Shown here: in pieces, positions 34,911 to 42,760 of the stretch
Numbering within the stretch: position 1 is the first letter of the stretch
Layout: every line of letters begins with the position of its first letter
Source of the DNA: JACVRM01 sp963839815
Lineage (GTDB): Bacteria; Actinomycetota; Thermoleophilia; Gaiellales; Gaiellaceae
Assembly (NCBI GenBank): GCA_963839815.1
Contig: CAWIWF010000003.1
Coordinates: forward strand, 78,893 to 142,892
Length of the DNA: 64,000 nt
Direction of reading: 5' to 3'
The notes under the pieces: generated by a model
What the model was told of the DNA's origin: nothing
Databases searched by the model: none
What the model saw: only the letters and a program-made list of their open reading frames with translations
Made by a program: the position numbers and the translations under genes

Positions 34911-36107
34911 TTAGCGGGCTGCCGGAAGGATGCGGCCGCTGACCTCGCCGAGCTCGAATCCGCCGCTGCCGCCGGTGCGGGCGCGGAGGGTGACCTCGTC
35001 GCCGTCTTCGAGGAAGGTGCGGGTTGTGCCGGCGGCGCTCAGCGGCTCGCTGCCGTTCCACGTCAGCTCGATGAAGCTGCCGCGGCTGCCAGGGTCCGGG
35101 CCCGAGATCGTGCCCGAGGCGAGCAGGTCGCCGGTGCGAAGCGAGGCGCCGTTCGAGGTCAGGTGCGCGATCTGCTGGTCGATCGTCCAGTAGAGGTTCC
35201 GAGCGCTCATGCGGGAGACCACCTCGGCGTCGTCGGCACCGGCCGGCCGCAGCTCGACCTCGAGGTCGAGATCCCACACCGTCGGCTGCTCGACGCGCAG
35301 GTGCGGCAGCGGCCTGGGATCCTGCTCGACGGCGTCCACGAGCCACGGCTCGAGCGCCTCGAGCGGTGTCACCCAGGCGGCGATCGAGGTGGCGAACGAC
35401 TTGCCGAGGAAGGGGCCGAGCGGCTGGTACTCCCACGCCTGGATGTCGCGCGCGCTCCAGTCGTTCACGAGGACGACGCCGAACACGTGCTCGCGTGCGC
35501 GTGCCGCCGGAACCGGCTCGCCGAGCTCGCTCGCCAGGCCGACCACGAAGCCGAGCTCGAGCTCGATGTCGAGGCGCGAGGACGGCCGGAAGGCCGGTGC
35601 CTCGGCGTCAGGCGGCTTCACCTGGCCGCGCGGGCGGACGATGGGCGTCCCGCTCGGCACGACCGTGCCGGCGCGCCCGTGGTACGCGATGGGGAGGTGC
35701 AGCCAGTTCGGCAACAGGGGCTCCGAGTCCGGCCGGAACAGTCGCCCGAGGTTTTCCGCGTGCGCGCGCGACGAGTAGAAGTCGACGTAGTCGGCGACCT
35801 CGAAGGGAAGCTGCACGTCGGTCTCGGCCATCGCGGTGAGCGCCGGCTCGAGCCGGTCGCGCTCGGTGGAGAGCAGCTCCTGCACCCGGCCTCGCGTCGC
35901 GCGCCAGACTTCGGGGCCGGCGGCCATGAACGGGTTGAGCGAGGCAGTCGCGAAGAGCGTCGGGTCCGCGTCGAGGAGCCCGGTGGAGGCGAGCAGGGCC
36001 AGGTCGAGGACGAGGTCGTCGGCGGCGACGGCCACCCGGGGCGGGCCGCCGGGGAGCGCGCAGACCCCGTAGGGCAGGTGGGCGAGCGCGGGCTCGCTGG
36101 TGCTCAT
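34911..36107 (-). CDS. fahA: Fumarylacetoacetase
   Basis: A 398-residue enzyme that splits fumarylacetoacetate into fumarate and acetoacetate, the last step of tyrosine and homogentisate breakdown. Motifs align with animal FAH: DFYSSRAHAENLG (metal Asp), AYHGRAGTVVPSG (catalytic His), LDIELELGFVVG (metal Glu pair), NDWSARDIQAWEYQPLGPF and LGKSFATSIAAWV (metal Asp and Lys). Length is normal. The ATG overlaps the stop of the upstream unknown gene by 4 bases, so the two are cotranscribed. Confidence 0.95.
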   Translation of the reverse strand: MSTSEPALAHLPYGVCALPGGPPRVAVAADDLVLDLALLASTGLLDADPTLFATASLNPFMAAGPEVWRATRGRVQELLSTERDRLEPALTAMAETDVQLPFEVADYVDFYSSRAHAENLGRLFRPDSEPLLPNWLHLPIAYHGRAGTVVPSGTPIVRPRGQVKPPDAEAPAFRPSSRLDIELELGFVVGLASELGEPVPAARAREHVFGVVLVNDWSARDIQAWEYQPLGPFLGKSFATSIAAWVTPLEALEPWLVDAVEQDPRPLPHLRVEQPTVWDLDLEVELRPAGADDAEVVSRMSARNLYWTIDQQIAHLTSNGASLRTGDLLASGTISGPDPGSRGSFIELTWNGSEPLSAAGTTRTFLEDGDEVTLRARTGGSGGFELGEVSGRILPAAR

Positions 36108-36859
36108 CGCGGCAGCATCCCGAGCGCACGGAGCTCTTCGATCGGCTCCGCGAAGCTGCAGCTGCCGAAGCCGGTGAACAGCTCACGGCGCATGCGGGCG
36201 GCTTCGCCGGCGCCGGCGCGGCGGTCACGCCAGGTGAACTCGCCGGCGTCGAGCGTGAAGGCGGAGGTGTCTCGCTCGTCGAGCGCGCGCTCCTCGTCGC
36301 CGAAGAGCGCGGCTGCGAGCAGGTTGAGGAAACCGTGCTCGTGCTCGCCGCGCACGGCATGGTGCAGCCCCGCCGTCGCCTTGAAGGGCAGCCCGAGCCC
36401 GCGGCAGCGGCGGACGAAGCCGGCGAGCTCCTCCACGGCCGGGATGCTGGCACCGCCGCAGCGCACCTTGGCGCGCAGCCCTGCCGCGGCGATCGGCTCG
36501 ATGTCCGCCCCGGGCGCCACCTCGACGTAGACCTCGGGGGCGCGCTCCGCAAGGCCGTCGAGCCGCTCGGGGAGCGGCAGCTCCAGCGCCTCGACACGCC
36601 CGTCCGCCGGCAGGTCGCCGAGCGGGACGTCGACGACGACGCTGAGCCGCGCGGGCCGGTCGAACGGCAGCTCGGCGAGGCGGGAGGCGCGGCAGACGAA
36701 GCGCCCGACCAGCCAGGCCTCACCGCTCGCGCGGGCCCGCTCGTGGTCGTCGAGCGCCTCGGCAAGCGGCAGCTCCGCGGGCGGGAACATCGGTGCGTGG
36801 TCGACCAAGTCCGCCAGCAGCGCGACCCGCGCGTCGGTGGCCGTGAGGGGCGCCGGCAT
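36104..36859 (-). CDS. Conserved protein of unknown function next to fahA
   Basis: A 251-residue protein with no signal peptide or membrane segment. Recognisable stretches are VDHAPMFPPAELPL near the start, YVEVAPGADIEPIAAAGLRA, KVRCGGASIPAVEELAGFV, LPFKATAGLHHAVR and a final ELFTGFGSCSFAEPIEEL. The alternating strands and helices suggest a TIM-barrel-like fold, but I cannot name a family. Translational coupling to fumarylacetoacetase suggests a role in the same aromatic-acid route. Start is ATG at 36857-36859; upstream sequence is the divergent xdhC promoter region. Confidence 0.65.
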   Translation of the reverse strand: MPAPLTATDARVALLADLVDHAPMFPPAELPLAEALDDHERARASGEAWLVGRFVCRASRLAELPFDRPARLSVVVDVPLGDLPADGRVEALELPLPERLDGLAERAPEVYVEVAPGADIEPIAAAGLRAKVRCGGASIPAVEELAGFVRRCRGLGLPFKATAGLHHAVRGEHEHGFLNLLAAALFGDEERALDERDTSAFTLDAGEFTWRDRRAGAGEAARMRRELFTGFGSCSFAEPIEELRALGMLPR

Positions 36860-36935
36860 GGGGCGGCAGCCTACGCACGGCGCCGCCATGACGTCGCGAC
36901 GCGCCGGCTGGCGACGACGGGATACCCTGGGTGAC

Positions 36936-38118
36936 GTGAAGGACGTGGCCCGTGAGGTCGAGCGCTGGCTCGCGCGCGGCGACTCGCGGCTCGCGATCGC
37001 CACCGTGGTGGCCACCCGTGGCTCCGCGCCGCGGCCGCTCGGGTCGAAGCTCGTGGTATCGGAGCAGGGCGAGCTAGCCGGCTCGGTCTCCGGCGGCTGC
37101 GTCGAAGGCGACGTCGCCGAGCAGGCTCGCGAGGTGCTCGCCGGCGGCGACGCGCGGCTGCTCACCTACGGCATCTCGGACGACCAGGCCTGGTCGGTGG
37201 GACTGCCCTGCGGCGGCGAGATCGACATCTTCCTCATGCCCCTGGCTGCGGGCTTCCCGGCCCTGCAGCCGCCTGACGCCGCTGAGGGCCCAATCCTCTC
37301 CGAGGAACCACTCGGAGGGGGCGACGGCGCCGGCAACGGCAGCGGCGGGCGGCACGCGCTGCTCGAACGGGTCCTCCGCGCCGTTCGCGACGAGGAGCGC
37401 GGCGTGCTCTTCACCGTCGTCGACGGCGAGGGTCAGGGCTCGACGTTGCTCGCGCTCGACTCCGGGGAGACGGCAGGCGACGGCCCTCGCGGAGCTCGCC
37501 GCGGACGTGCCCGCGCTCGTTCGCGAAGGACGGAACCGGCTGCTCGACGCCGAGGGACGCACGGTCTTTGCCGAGGTCTTCGGGCCACCCTTCCGGCTGC
37601 TCGTGTACGGGGCCGTCGACACGGCCGAGGCGCTCTGCGCGCTCGCGCGTCCGCTCGGCTGGCGGACCATCGTCGCCGACGCGCGGGCCCGCTTTGCCAC
37701 CCGCGAGCGCATTCCCAGTGCCGACGCGATCGAGGTCGGCTGGCCCGACGAGGTGCTGGCGCGCGTGCAGCCGGACTACGCGACCGCCGTCGTCGTCCTC
37801 ACGCACGACGACAAGTTCGACATCCCGCTCCTGAAGGCCGCTCTCGAGACGGAGGCGATGTACGTCGGCGCGCTCGGCTCGCGCCGGAATCAAGGGCGGC
37901 GCCGCGAGCGGCTCGCCGAGGAGGGCGTCTCGGAGACCGCGCTGGAACGGATTCACGGCCCGGCCGGGCTCGACCTCGGCGGCGGCTCGCCGGCCGAGAC
38001 CGCGCTCTCGATCCTGGGAGAGATCGTCGCGGTTCGAGCCGGACGAAGCGGCGGCAGCCTGCGCACGTCGGCGGGACGCATTCACGCAGATCCCGAAGCA
38101 GCGGCGACCACTGGCTAG
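36936..38118 (+). pseudogene. xdhC: XdhC-type molybdenum-hydroxylase maturation factor, frameshifted
   Basis: XdhC binds molybdenum cofactor and helps sulfurate and insert it into xanthine-dehydrogenase-type enzymes. The N-terminal half (from GTG 36936) has ATVVATRGSAPRPLGSKL, GSVSGGCVEGDVAEQA and GLPCGGEIDIFL. The C-terminal Rossmann half is in another frame: RLLVYGAVDTAEALCALA, DARARFATRERIP, VVVLTHDDKFDIPLL and YVGALGSRRNQGRR. The frame changes near 37466-37475 in a CCGGGGAG run, consistent with one inserted base. An atypical ~30-residue insert (37270-37370) contains a hairpin. The broken frame has no stop and runs on into the next gene. It may be a sequencing error. Confidence 0.8.
37295..37320. 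repeat. Hairpin inside xdhC insert
   Basis: CCTCTCCGAG (37295-37304) and CTCGGAGGGG (37311-37320) pair at 9 of 10 positions around GAACCA. It sits in a glycine-rich stretch of xdhC that does not look like the rest of the family, so it may mark a small insertion. Confidence 0.5.
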
Positions 38119-38165
38119 CGCGCCCTCTTCTGGCGCGCGGTCCGGCGCCGCGGTATAAGACGCGG

Positions 38166-39026
38166 ATGCTGCTGCGGGAGGTGGACTACGCGCGGCCGGC
38201 GAGCGTGGACGAGGCGGTCCGGCTGCTGGGCGCGCATCCGAACGCGCGCCCGCTCGCCGGCGGCCAGACGCTCGTGAACGTGATGAAGGCGCGTGCTGCT
38301 GCGCCCGACGTGCTCGTCGACCTCAACCGGCTCGAGGAGTTGCGAGCGATCAGCGTCACCGCCGACGGCGGGCTCGAGCTCGGGGCGATGGCCACGTACT
38401 CGTCCGTCGTCCGCTCGCCCGAGGTGCACTCGACACGCCCGGTGGTCGCCGAGGTCGCGGGAGCGATCGCCGACGTCCAGGTGCGAAACCGTGGCACGGT
38501 CGGCGGCAACGTCTGCACGGGCGACCCGACCAATCATCTCCCGCCGCTGATGGTCGCCCTCGGGGCGACCATGACCGTCCGCGGCCCCGACGGCGAGCGC
38601 CAGGTGCCTGCGGAGGAGTTCTTTCTCGGCGTCTACATGACGGCGGCCGGACCGGGCGAGCTGCTGACCCGCATCTCGATCCCACCCGCGGACGGCCAGG
38701 CCGATGCGTTCGCGATCGTCCCGATCGGCAAGGACGGGACGCCCATCGTCTCGGCAGCGGCCTGTGTGCGCGGCAACGGCTCGATCGAGTCCGCTCGTGT
38801 CGCTCTCGGCGGTGTCGACGCCGTGCCCGTTCGTCTCGAGGAGCTCGAATCGCGCGTCGCCGGGAGCGACGGGAGCGAGTCGGCGTTGCGCGACGCGACG
38901 AAGGGCGCCGCCGCAGGTCTCGACCCGCCGAGCGACGTGCACGCATCGGGCGAGTACCGCCGGCACCTCGCCGAGGTCATCGCGACACGGGCCGTCGCCG
39001 AGGCCGCGAGGCGGAGGCGGTCGTGA
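38166..39026 (+). CDS. Molybdenum hydroxylase FAD-binding subunit (CoxM/CutM type)
   Basis: A 286-residue FAD-binding PCMH-type subunit that passes electrons from the 2Fe-2S subunit to an acceptor. The two flavin loops are visible: PLAGGQTLVNVMKARAAAPD near residue 30 and RNRGTVGGNVCTGDPTNHLP near residue 105. The C-terminal CO-dehydrogenase flavoprotein domain follows (SAAACVRGNGSIESARVALG). The enzyme is a cytoplasmic heterohexamer (LMS)2 in known relatives. It is the first of three subunit genes joined by 4-base overlaps. Confidence 0.92.
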   Translation: MLLREVDYARPASVDEAVRLLGAHPNARPLAGGQTLVNVMKARAAAPDVLVDLNRLEELRAISVTADGGLELGAMATYSSVVRSPEVHSTRPVVAEVAGAIADVQVRNRGTVGGNVCTGDPTNHLPPLMVALGATMTVRGPDGERQVPAEEFFLGVYMTAAGPGELLTRISIPPADGQADAFAIVPIGKDGTPIVSAAACVRGNGSIESARVALGGVDAVPVRLEELESRVAGSDGSESALRDATKGAAAGLDPPSDVHASGEYRRHLAEVIATRAVAEAARRRRS

Positions 39027-39523
39027 GCGACGTCACGGGCATCGTGCGGAGCGCGTTCATCACCGTGGAGGTGAACGGCGAGAGCTACGAGCGCGAGGTG
39101 GACGCGCGGCGCCTGCTCGTCCACTTCATCCGCGACGACCTCGACCTGACGGGCACCCACGTCGGCTGCGACACGGGCAACTGCGGCGCCTGCACCGTGC
39201 TCGTGGACGGCGAGACGGTCAAGTCCTGCATGCTGCTCGCGATCCAGGCCGACGGCGCGCGCATCACGACCGTCGAGGGGATGGCCGCCGACGGCGAGCT
39301 GACGCCCCTGCAGCAGGCCTTCTCGTCGCATCACGCGCTCCAGTGCGGCTACTGCACGCCGGGGATGCTGATGAGCGCGGCCTACCTGCTCGAGCACAAT
39401 CCCGAGCCGACCGAGGACGAGATCCGCAAGGCGATCCAGGGCAACATCTGCCGCTGCACGGGCTACGTGAACATCGTCGAGGCGATCAAGGCCGCGGCGG
39501 GAGGAGGCGAGACGCAGGCATGA
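39023..39523 (+). CDS. Molybdenum hydroxylase 2Fe-2S subunit (CoxS/CutS type)
   Basis: A 166-residue iron-sulfur subunit. The N-terminal plant-ferredoxin-like cluster is held by Cys 49, 54, 57 and 69 (VGCDTGNCGACTVLVDG). The second cluster in the helical domain uses CGYCTPGMLM and NICRCTGYVNI. All eight cysteines are present. It carries electrons from the Mo centre to FAD. Start is GTG at 39023, overlapping the FAD subunit stop; the ATG of the large subunit overlaps its own stop. Confidence 0.95.
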   Translation: MSDVTGIVRSAFITVEVNGESYEREVDARRLLVHFIRDDLDLTGTHVGCDTGNCGACTVLVDGETVKSCMLLAIQADGARITTVEGMAADGELTPLQQAFSSHHALQCGYCTPGMLMSAAYLLEHNPEPTEDEIRKAIQGNICRCTGYVNIVEAIKAAAGGGETQA

Positions 39524-41997
39524 CCGAGACGACCGTCGCACCCGAGCGCGTCGAGACCGAGGCGCCGCAACGGGGCTTCATCGGCTTGAACGTCCCCCGC
39601 AAGGAGGACAAGCGGCTCGTCCAGGGCGAGGGCGTCTTCGTCGACGACGTCAAGCGGCACGGGATGGCCTACGTCCACTTCGTGCGCTCGCCGTACGCGC
39701 ACGCCCGCATCGTCTCGGTGGACGTCTCCCAGGCCGAGTCGTTGCAGGGCGTCTACGGCACGCTGACCGGCGACGAGGTGGCCGAGCTCACCGATCCGTT
39801 CTTCCAGATCGCGCCGCCGCCGGGCGGCCACGTCAAGGACTACGCGCTCGCGGTGGGCCGGGTGCGCCACGTCGGCGAGCCGGTCGTCGCCGTCGCCGCC
39901 TCGACACGCGAGCTTGCGCGCGACGCCGCCGACCTCGTCGAGGTCGAGTACGACCTGCTCGACCCGGTCCTCGACACGGAGCGCGCCGCCGATCCAGACG
40001 CCCCCCAACTGCACGACGACGTCCCGGACAACACGATCTGGAACGGCGACTTCGACTACGGCGACTTCGACGGCGCCCTCGCCGCCGCCGACAAGGTCGT
40101 CCGGATCAAGCGCCTCCACTTCCACCGCTTCTCCTCGACCCCGCTCGAGACGAGCGGCGCCGTCGTCGAGTACAACCGCGGCACCGGGCAGTGGACGCTG
40201 CACGCGAACAACCAGTTCCCGGGCTTCGCGATCATCATGATGGCGCCCGCGCTCCGCACCGGGATGGACAAGCTGCGCTTCGTCTCCCAGGACATCGGCG
40301 GCGGCTTCGGCAACAAGATCTGCACCCACCCGCAGTTGGTCGCGCTCTGCCTGCTCTCGCGCAAGCTGCGCCGCGCCTGCAACTGGACGGAGTGGCGCAC
40401 CGACCAGCATCTCGCCAACTCGCACGGCAACGAGCGCGTCTTCCTCGACATCGAGGTGCCGGTCACCGACGACGGGCTCATGCTCGGCTTCAGGGCGCGG
40501 ATGATCGACGACTGCGGCGCCTACACGCGCTACGAGCCGCTCGGCTGCATCATCTGGTCGCAGGTGACGCCGGGCGTCTACCGCTGGCGCAACGTGCGCG
40601 TCGACTTCACCCAGGTGTGCACGAACAAGTCACCGTGCGGCCCGAACCGCGGCTACTCGCGCATGCAGCACCTCTGGTTCACCGAGCGCGTGATGGACAT
40701 CGTCGCGCAGGAGCTCAACCTCGACCCGGTGGCGGTGCGCAAGAAGAACTACATCCGCGCCGACGAGATGCCCTACGAGACGCCGAACGGCTGCGTCTAC
40801 GACTCGGGCGACTACGCGCTCTGCCTTGACAAGGCGCTCGAGCTCGTCGGCTACGACCGCATCGAGGAGCGCAAGCGCGAGGCGGAGTCGCGCGGCAAGC
40901 TGCTCGGGATCGGCATCGGCTCGACGCTCGACTCGGGCACGAACAACTTCGGCCAGTCGACGCTCGTGAACCCGGAGCTGCAGTTCTCCGGCAACAACGA
41001 GGTCGCCACGGTCAAGCTCGACATCTTCGGCGAGATCGTGGTCACGCTCGGGACGACGCCACAGGGCCAGGGGCACGAGACGACCGCGGCGCAGGTGGTC
41101 TCCGACATCCTCGGGGTCGAGCCCGACATGGTGAACGTGCGCGTCGGACACGACAGCTACTGGAACTCGCACGCCGGCTTCTCGGGCACGTACGCCTCGC
41201 AGTTCGCGGTCACGGGGCTCGGCGCGGTCAAGGGAGCGACCGAGATGCTCGCCGGCGAGATCCGCACCCTCGCCGGGGCGGTGCTCGGCGGCGTGCCTGC
41301 TGAGGAGATCGAGCTGGCGGAGGGGTTCGCGCGCATCAAGGGCAACCCGGAGGCAGCGCTGCCCTTCATGGCCTGCGGCGCGATCGTGAACGCGAACAAC
41401 GCGGTGCTGCCGCTCGAGCTGCGGGACCTGACACTCAATTGCCGCTACGTCTACGTGCCGCCGCATCAGCTGCCCGACAAGGAGCGCAAGTACGGGAACC
41501 TGACGCTGACGTACGCCACGCAGATCCACGCCTGCGTGGTCGAGGTCGACGAGGAGACCGGGACGTACGAGATCGTCGACTACGGCGCCGTCGACGACTG
41601 CGGCGTGCGGATCAACCCGCAGATCGTCGAGGGCCAGGTGCACGGCGCGACCGCCCAGGCGCTCGGCGCAGCGACGCACGAGGAATTCCCCTACGACGAG
41701 GCCGGCAACCTGCTGACGCCGAACTTCTACGACTACCACGTGCCCCACGCGATGGACATGCCGCCGCTGAAGACGGGCTATGTGGAGTCGCCGTCGCCGT
41801 TCACGCCGCTGGGCGCGAAGGGCATGGGGGAGGGTGGCGGCGCGGGCCTGTCGGCGGTGTGCTCGGCGCTCCAGGATGCGCTCAAGCCGGCGGGGAGGCC
41901 GATCGTGTACGACAGCTGCAACCCGTATCACCGGGTCTGGGAGCTGCTCAGCGACCCGGCGCGCAGCCGCGAGAACGTGGAGATCGAGATCAGGTGA
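39520..41997 (+). CDS. Molybdenum hydroxylase large subunit (CoxL/aldehyde-oxidase family)
   Basis: An 825-residue Mo-MCD subunit. The family motifs QDIGGGFGNK, TPQGQGHETTAAQ and GAKGMGEGGGAGLSA (catalytic Glu ~771) are present. The active-site loop reads SPCGPNRGYSRMQ (residues ~371-383). True form I CO dehydrogenase has AYxCSFR and common form II enzymes have AYRGAGR, and neither is here, so this should not be called CO dehydrogenase. It is a hydroxylase of unknown substrate, perhaps an aldehyde, aromatic or N-heterocycle. Length is normal and the start ATG overlaps the coxS-type stop. Confidence 0.9.
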   Translation: MTETTVAPERVETEAPQRGFIGLNVPRKEDKRLVQGEGVFVDDVKRHGMAYVHFVRSPYAHARIVSVDVSQAESLQGVYGTLTGDEVAELTDPFFQIAPPPGGHVKDYALAVGRVRHVGEPVVAVAASTRELARDAADLVEVEYDLLDPVLDTERAADPDAPQLHDDVPDNTIWNGDFDYGDFDGALAAADKVVRIKRLHFHRFSSTPLETSGAVVEYNRGTGQWTLHANNQFPGFAIIMMAPALRTGMDKLRFVSQDIGGGFGNKICTHPQLVALCLLSRKLRRACNWTEWRTDQHLANSHGNERVFLDIEVPVTDDGLMLGFRARMIDDCGAYTRYEPLGCIIWSQVTPGVYRWRNVRVDFTQVCTNKSPCGPNRGYSRMQHLWFTERVMDIVAQELNLDPVAVRKKNYIRADEMPYETPNGCVYDSGDYALCLDKALELVGYDRIEERKREAESRGKLLGIGIGSTLDSGTNNFGQSTLVNPELQFSGNNEVATVKLDIFGEIVVTLGTTPQGQGHETTAAQVVSDILGVEPDMVNVRVGHDSYWNSHAGFSGTYASQFAVTGLGAVKGATEMLAGEIRTLAGAVLGGVPAEEIELAEGFARIKGNPEAALPFMACGAIVNANNAVLPLELRDLTLNCRYVYVPPHQLPDKERKYGNLTLTYATQIHACVVEVDEETGTYEIVDYGAVDDCGVRINPQIVEGQVHGATAQALGAATHEEFPYDEAGNLLTPNFYDYHVPHAMDMPPLKTGYVESPSPFTPLGAKGMGEGGGAGLSAVCSALQDALKPAGRPIVYDSCNPYHRVWELLSDPARSRENVEIEIR

Positions 41998-42452
41998 AGG
42001 TCGAGGGCACGAAGTCGTTCGCGGCGCCGCGAGACGTGGTCTGGACCGTCCTCAACGACCCGGCGCAGATGGCGCAGACGATGCCGAACGTGGAGTCGTT
42101 CGAGGTGCAGGACGAGCGCCGCTGGCGCGCGAACGTGGCCGTCCCGCTCGGGCTCGGCTCGCTGAAGATGGCCATCGACTTCGACAAGACCGAGGAGCGC
42201 CCGCCGGAGTACGCGAGACTCCACGCGAAGGGCAAGGGCGTCGGCGCGCTGCTCTCGATGGAGACGCAGTTCGAGCTGGCCGAGGCCGGCGGCGGCACCG
42301 AGATGCGCTGGCAGGCGGACGTGCAGATCGCCGGGCCCGTCGGCGCGATGGGCCAGCGGGTGATCCAGCCGATCGTCAACCAGCAGGTGAAGCAGGTGCT
42401 GTCGGCGCTCGAGCGGCAGGTTCAGCAGGCCGCCGCGGGCGGAGTGGCGTGA
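41994..42452 (+). CDS. CoxG-like SRPBCC protein
   Basis: A 152-residue SRPBCC (START-like) domain protein of the CoxG/DUF1697-independent group: KSFAAPRDVVWTVLNDPAQM at the start, then MPNVESFEVQD, ERPPEYARLHAKGKG and a C-terminal helix VIQPIVNQQVKQVLSALE. CoxG is reported to help anchor or mature molybdenum hydroxylases at the membrane, and some homologues bind lipophilic ligands. There is no C-terminal membrane helix here. Start is GTG, overlapping the large-subunit stop by 4 bases. Confidence 0.85.
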   Translation: MKVEGTKSFAAPRDVVWTVLNDPAQMAQTMPNVESFEVQDERRWRANVAVPLGLGSLKMAIDFDKTEERPPEYARLHAKGKGVGALLSMETQFELAEAGGGTEMRWQADVQIAGPVGAMGQRVIQPIVNQQVKQVLSALERQVQQAAAGGVA

Positions 42453-42721
42453 GCGCTTTCGACGAGGAGGTGGGGGCGGAGACGCCGCCGCAGCCGGGCG
42501 ACTCCGGCGGCCAGGCGGGCGGATCCGAGCCCTCCCTTGACGCGCAGCCCGAGACGGAGCAGGAGCTGAAGGACTACGGCCCCCCGGCCGACGCCGACCG
42601 CGATGCGGAGCCCGACATGGGCGAGAGCGGCGGCGAGGAGGGCATCAGCCCCTGGGCGGAGGAGGGGTACTCGAGCGATCCCGAGGGCCCGACCACGCAC
42701 ACGGGCGGCTCCGAGGCCTGA
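42449..42721 (+). CDS. Acidic, probably disordered small protein
   Basis: A 90-residue protein, rich in Gly, Glu, Asp, Pro and Ser with almost no basic residues (EEVGAETPPQPGDSGGQAGG at the start). No domain is recognised. The GTG start overlaps the CoxG-like stop by 4 bases, which is the best evidence that it is translated. A role as a tail peptide or partner of the hydroxylase complex is only a guess. A strong hairpin follows 4 bases after the stop. Confidence 0.55.
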   Translation: MSAFDEEVGAETPPQPGDSGGQAGGSEPSLDAQPETEQELKDYGPPADADRDAEPDMGESGGEEGISPWAEEGYSSDPEGPTTHTGGSEA

Positions 42722-42724
42722 GCT

Positions 42725-42758
42725 GCGACGCGCGCGCTCGCAGCGAGCGCCTCGTCGC
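42725..42758. terminator. Bidirectional hairpin between convergent genes
   Basis: An inner stem GCGCTCG (42734-42740) / CGAGCGC (42744-42750) with a CAG loop is extended by GCGACG (42725-42730) / CGTCGC (42753-42758). It fills the 39-base gap between the end of the hydroxylase operon and the end of the BTAD fusion gene. No T-run. Confidence 0.6.
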
Positions 42759-42760
42759 CG

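Noticed and set aside
39520..41997. Call as form I carbon monoxide dehydrogenase
   Set aside because: The AYxCSFR loop with its Cu-binding Cys is absent, so only a generic molybdenum hydroxylase is supported.
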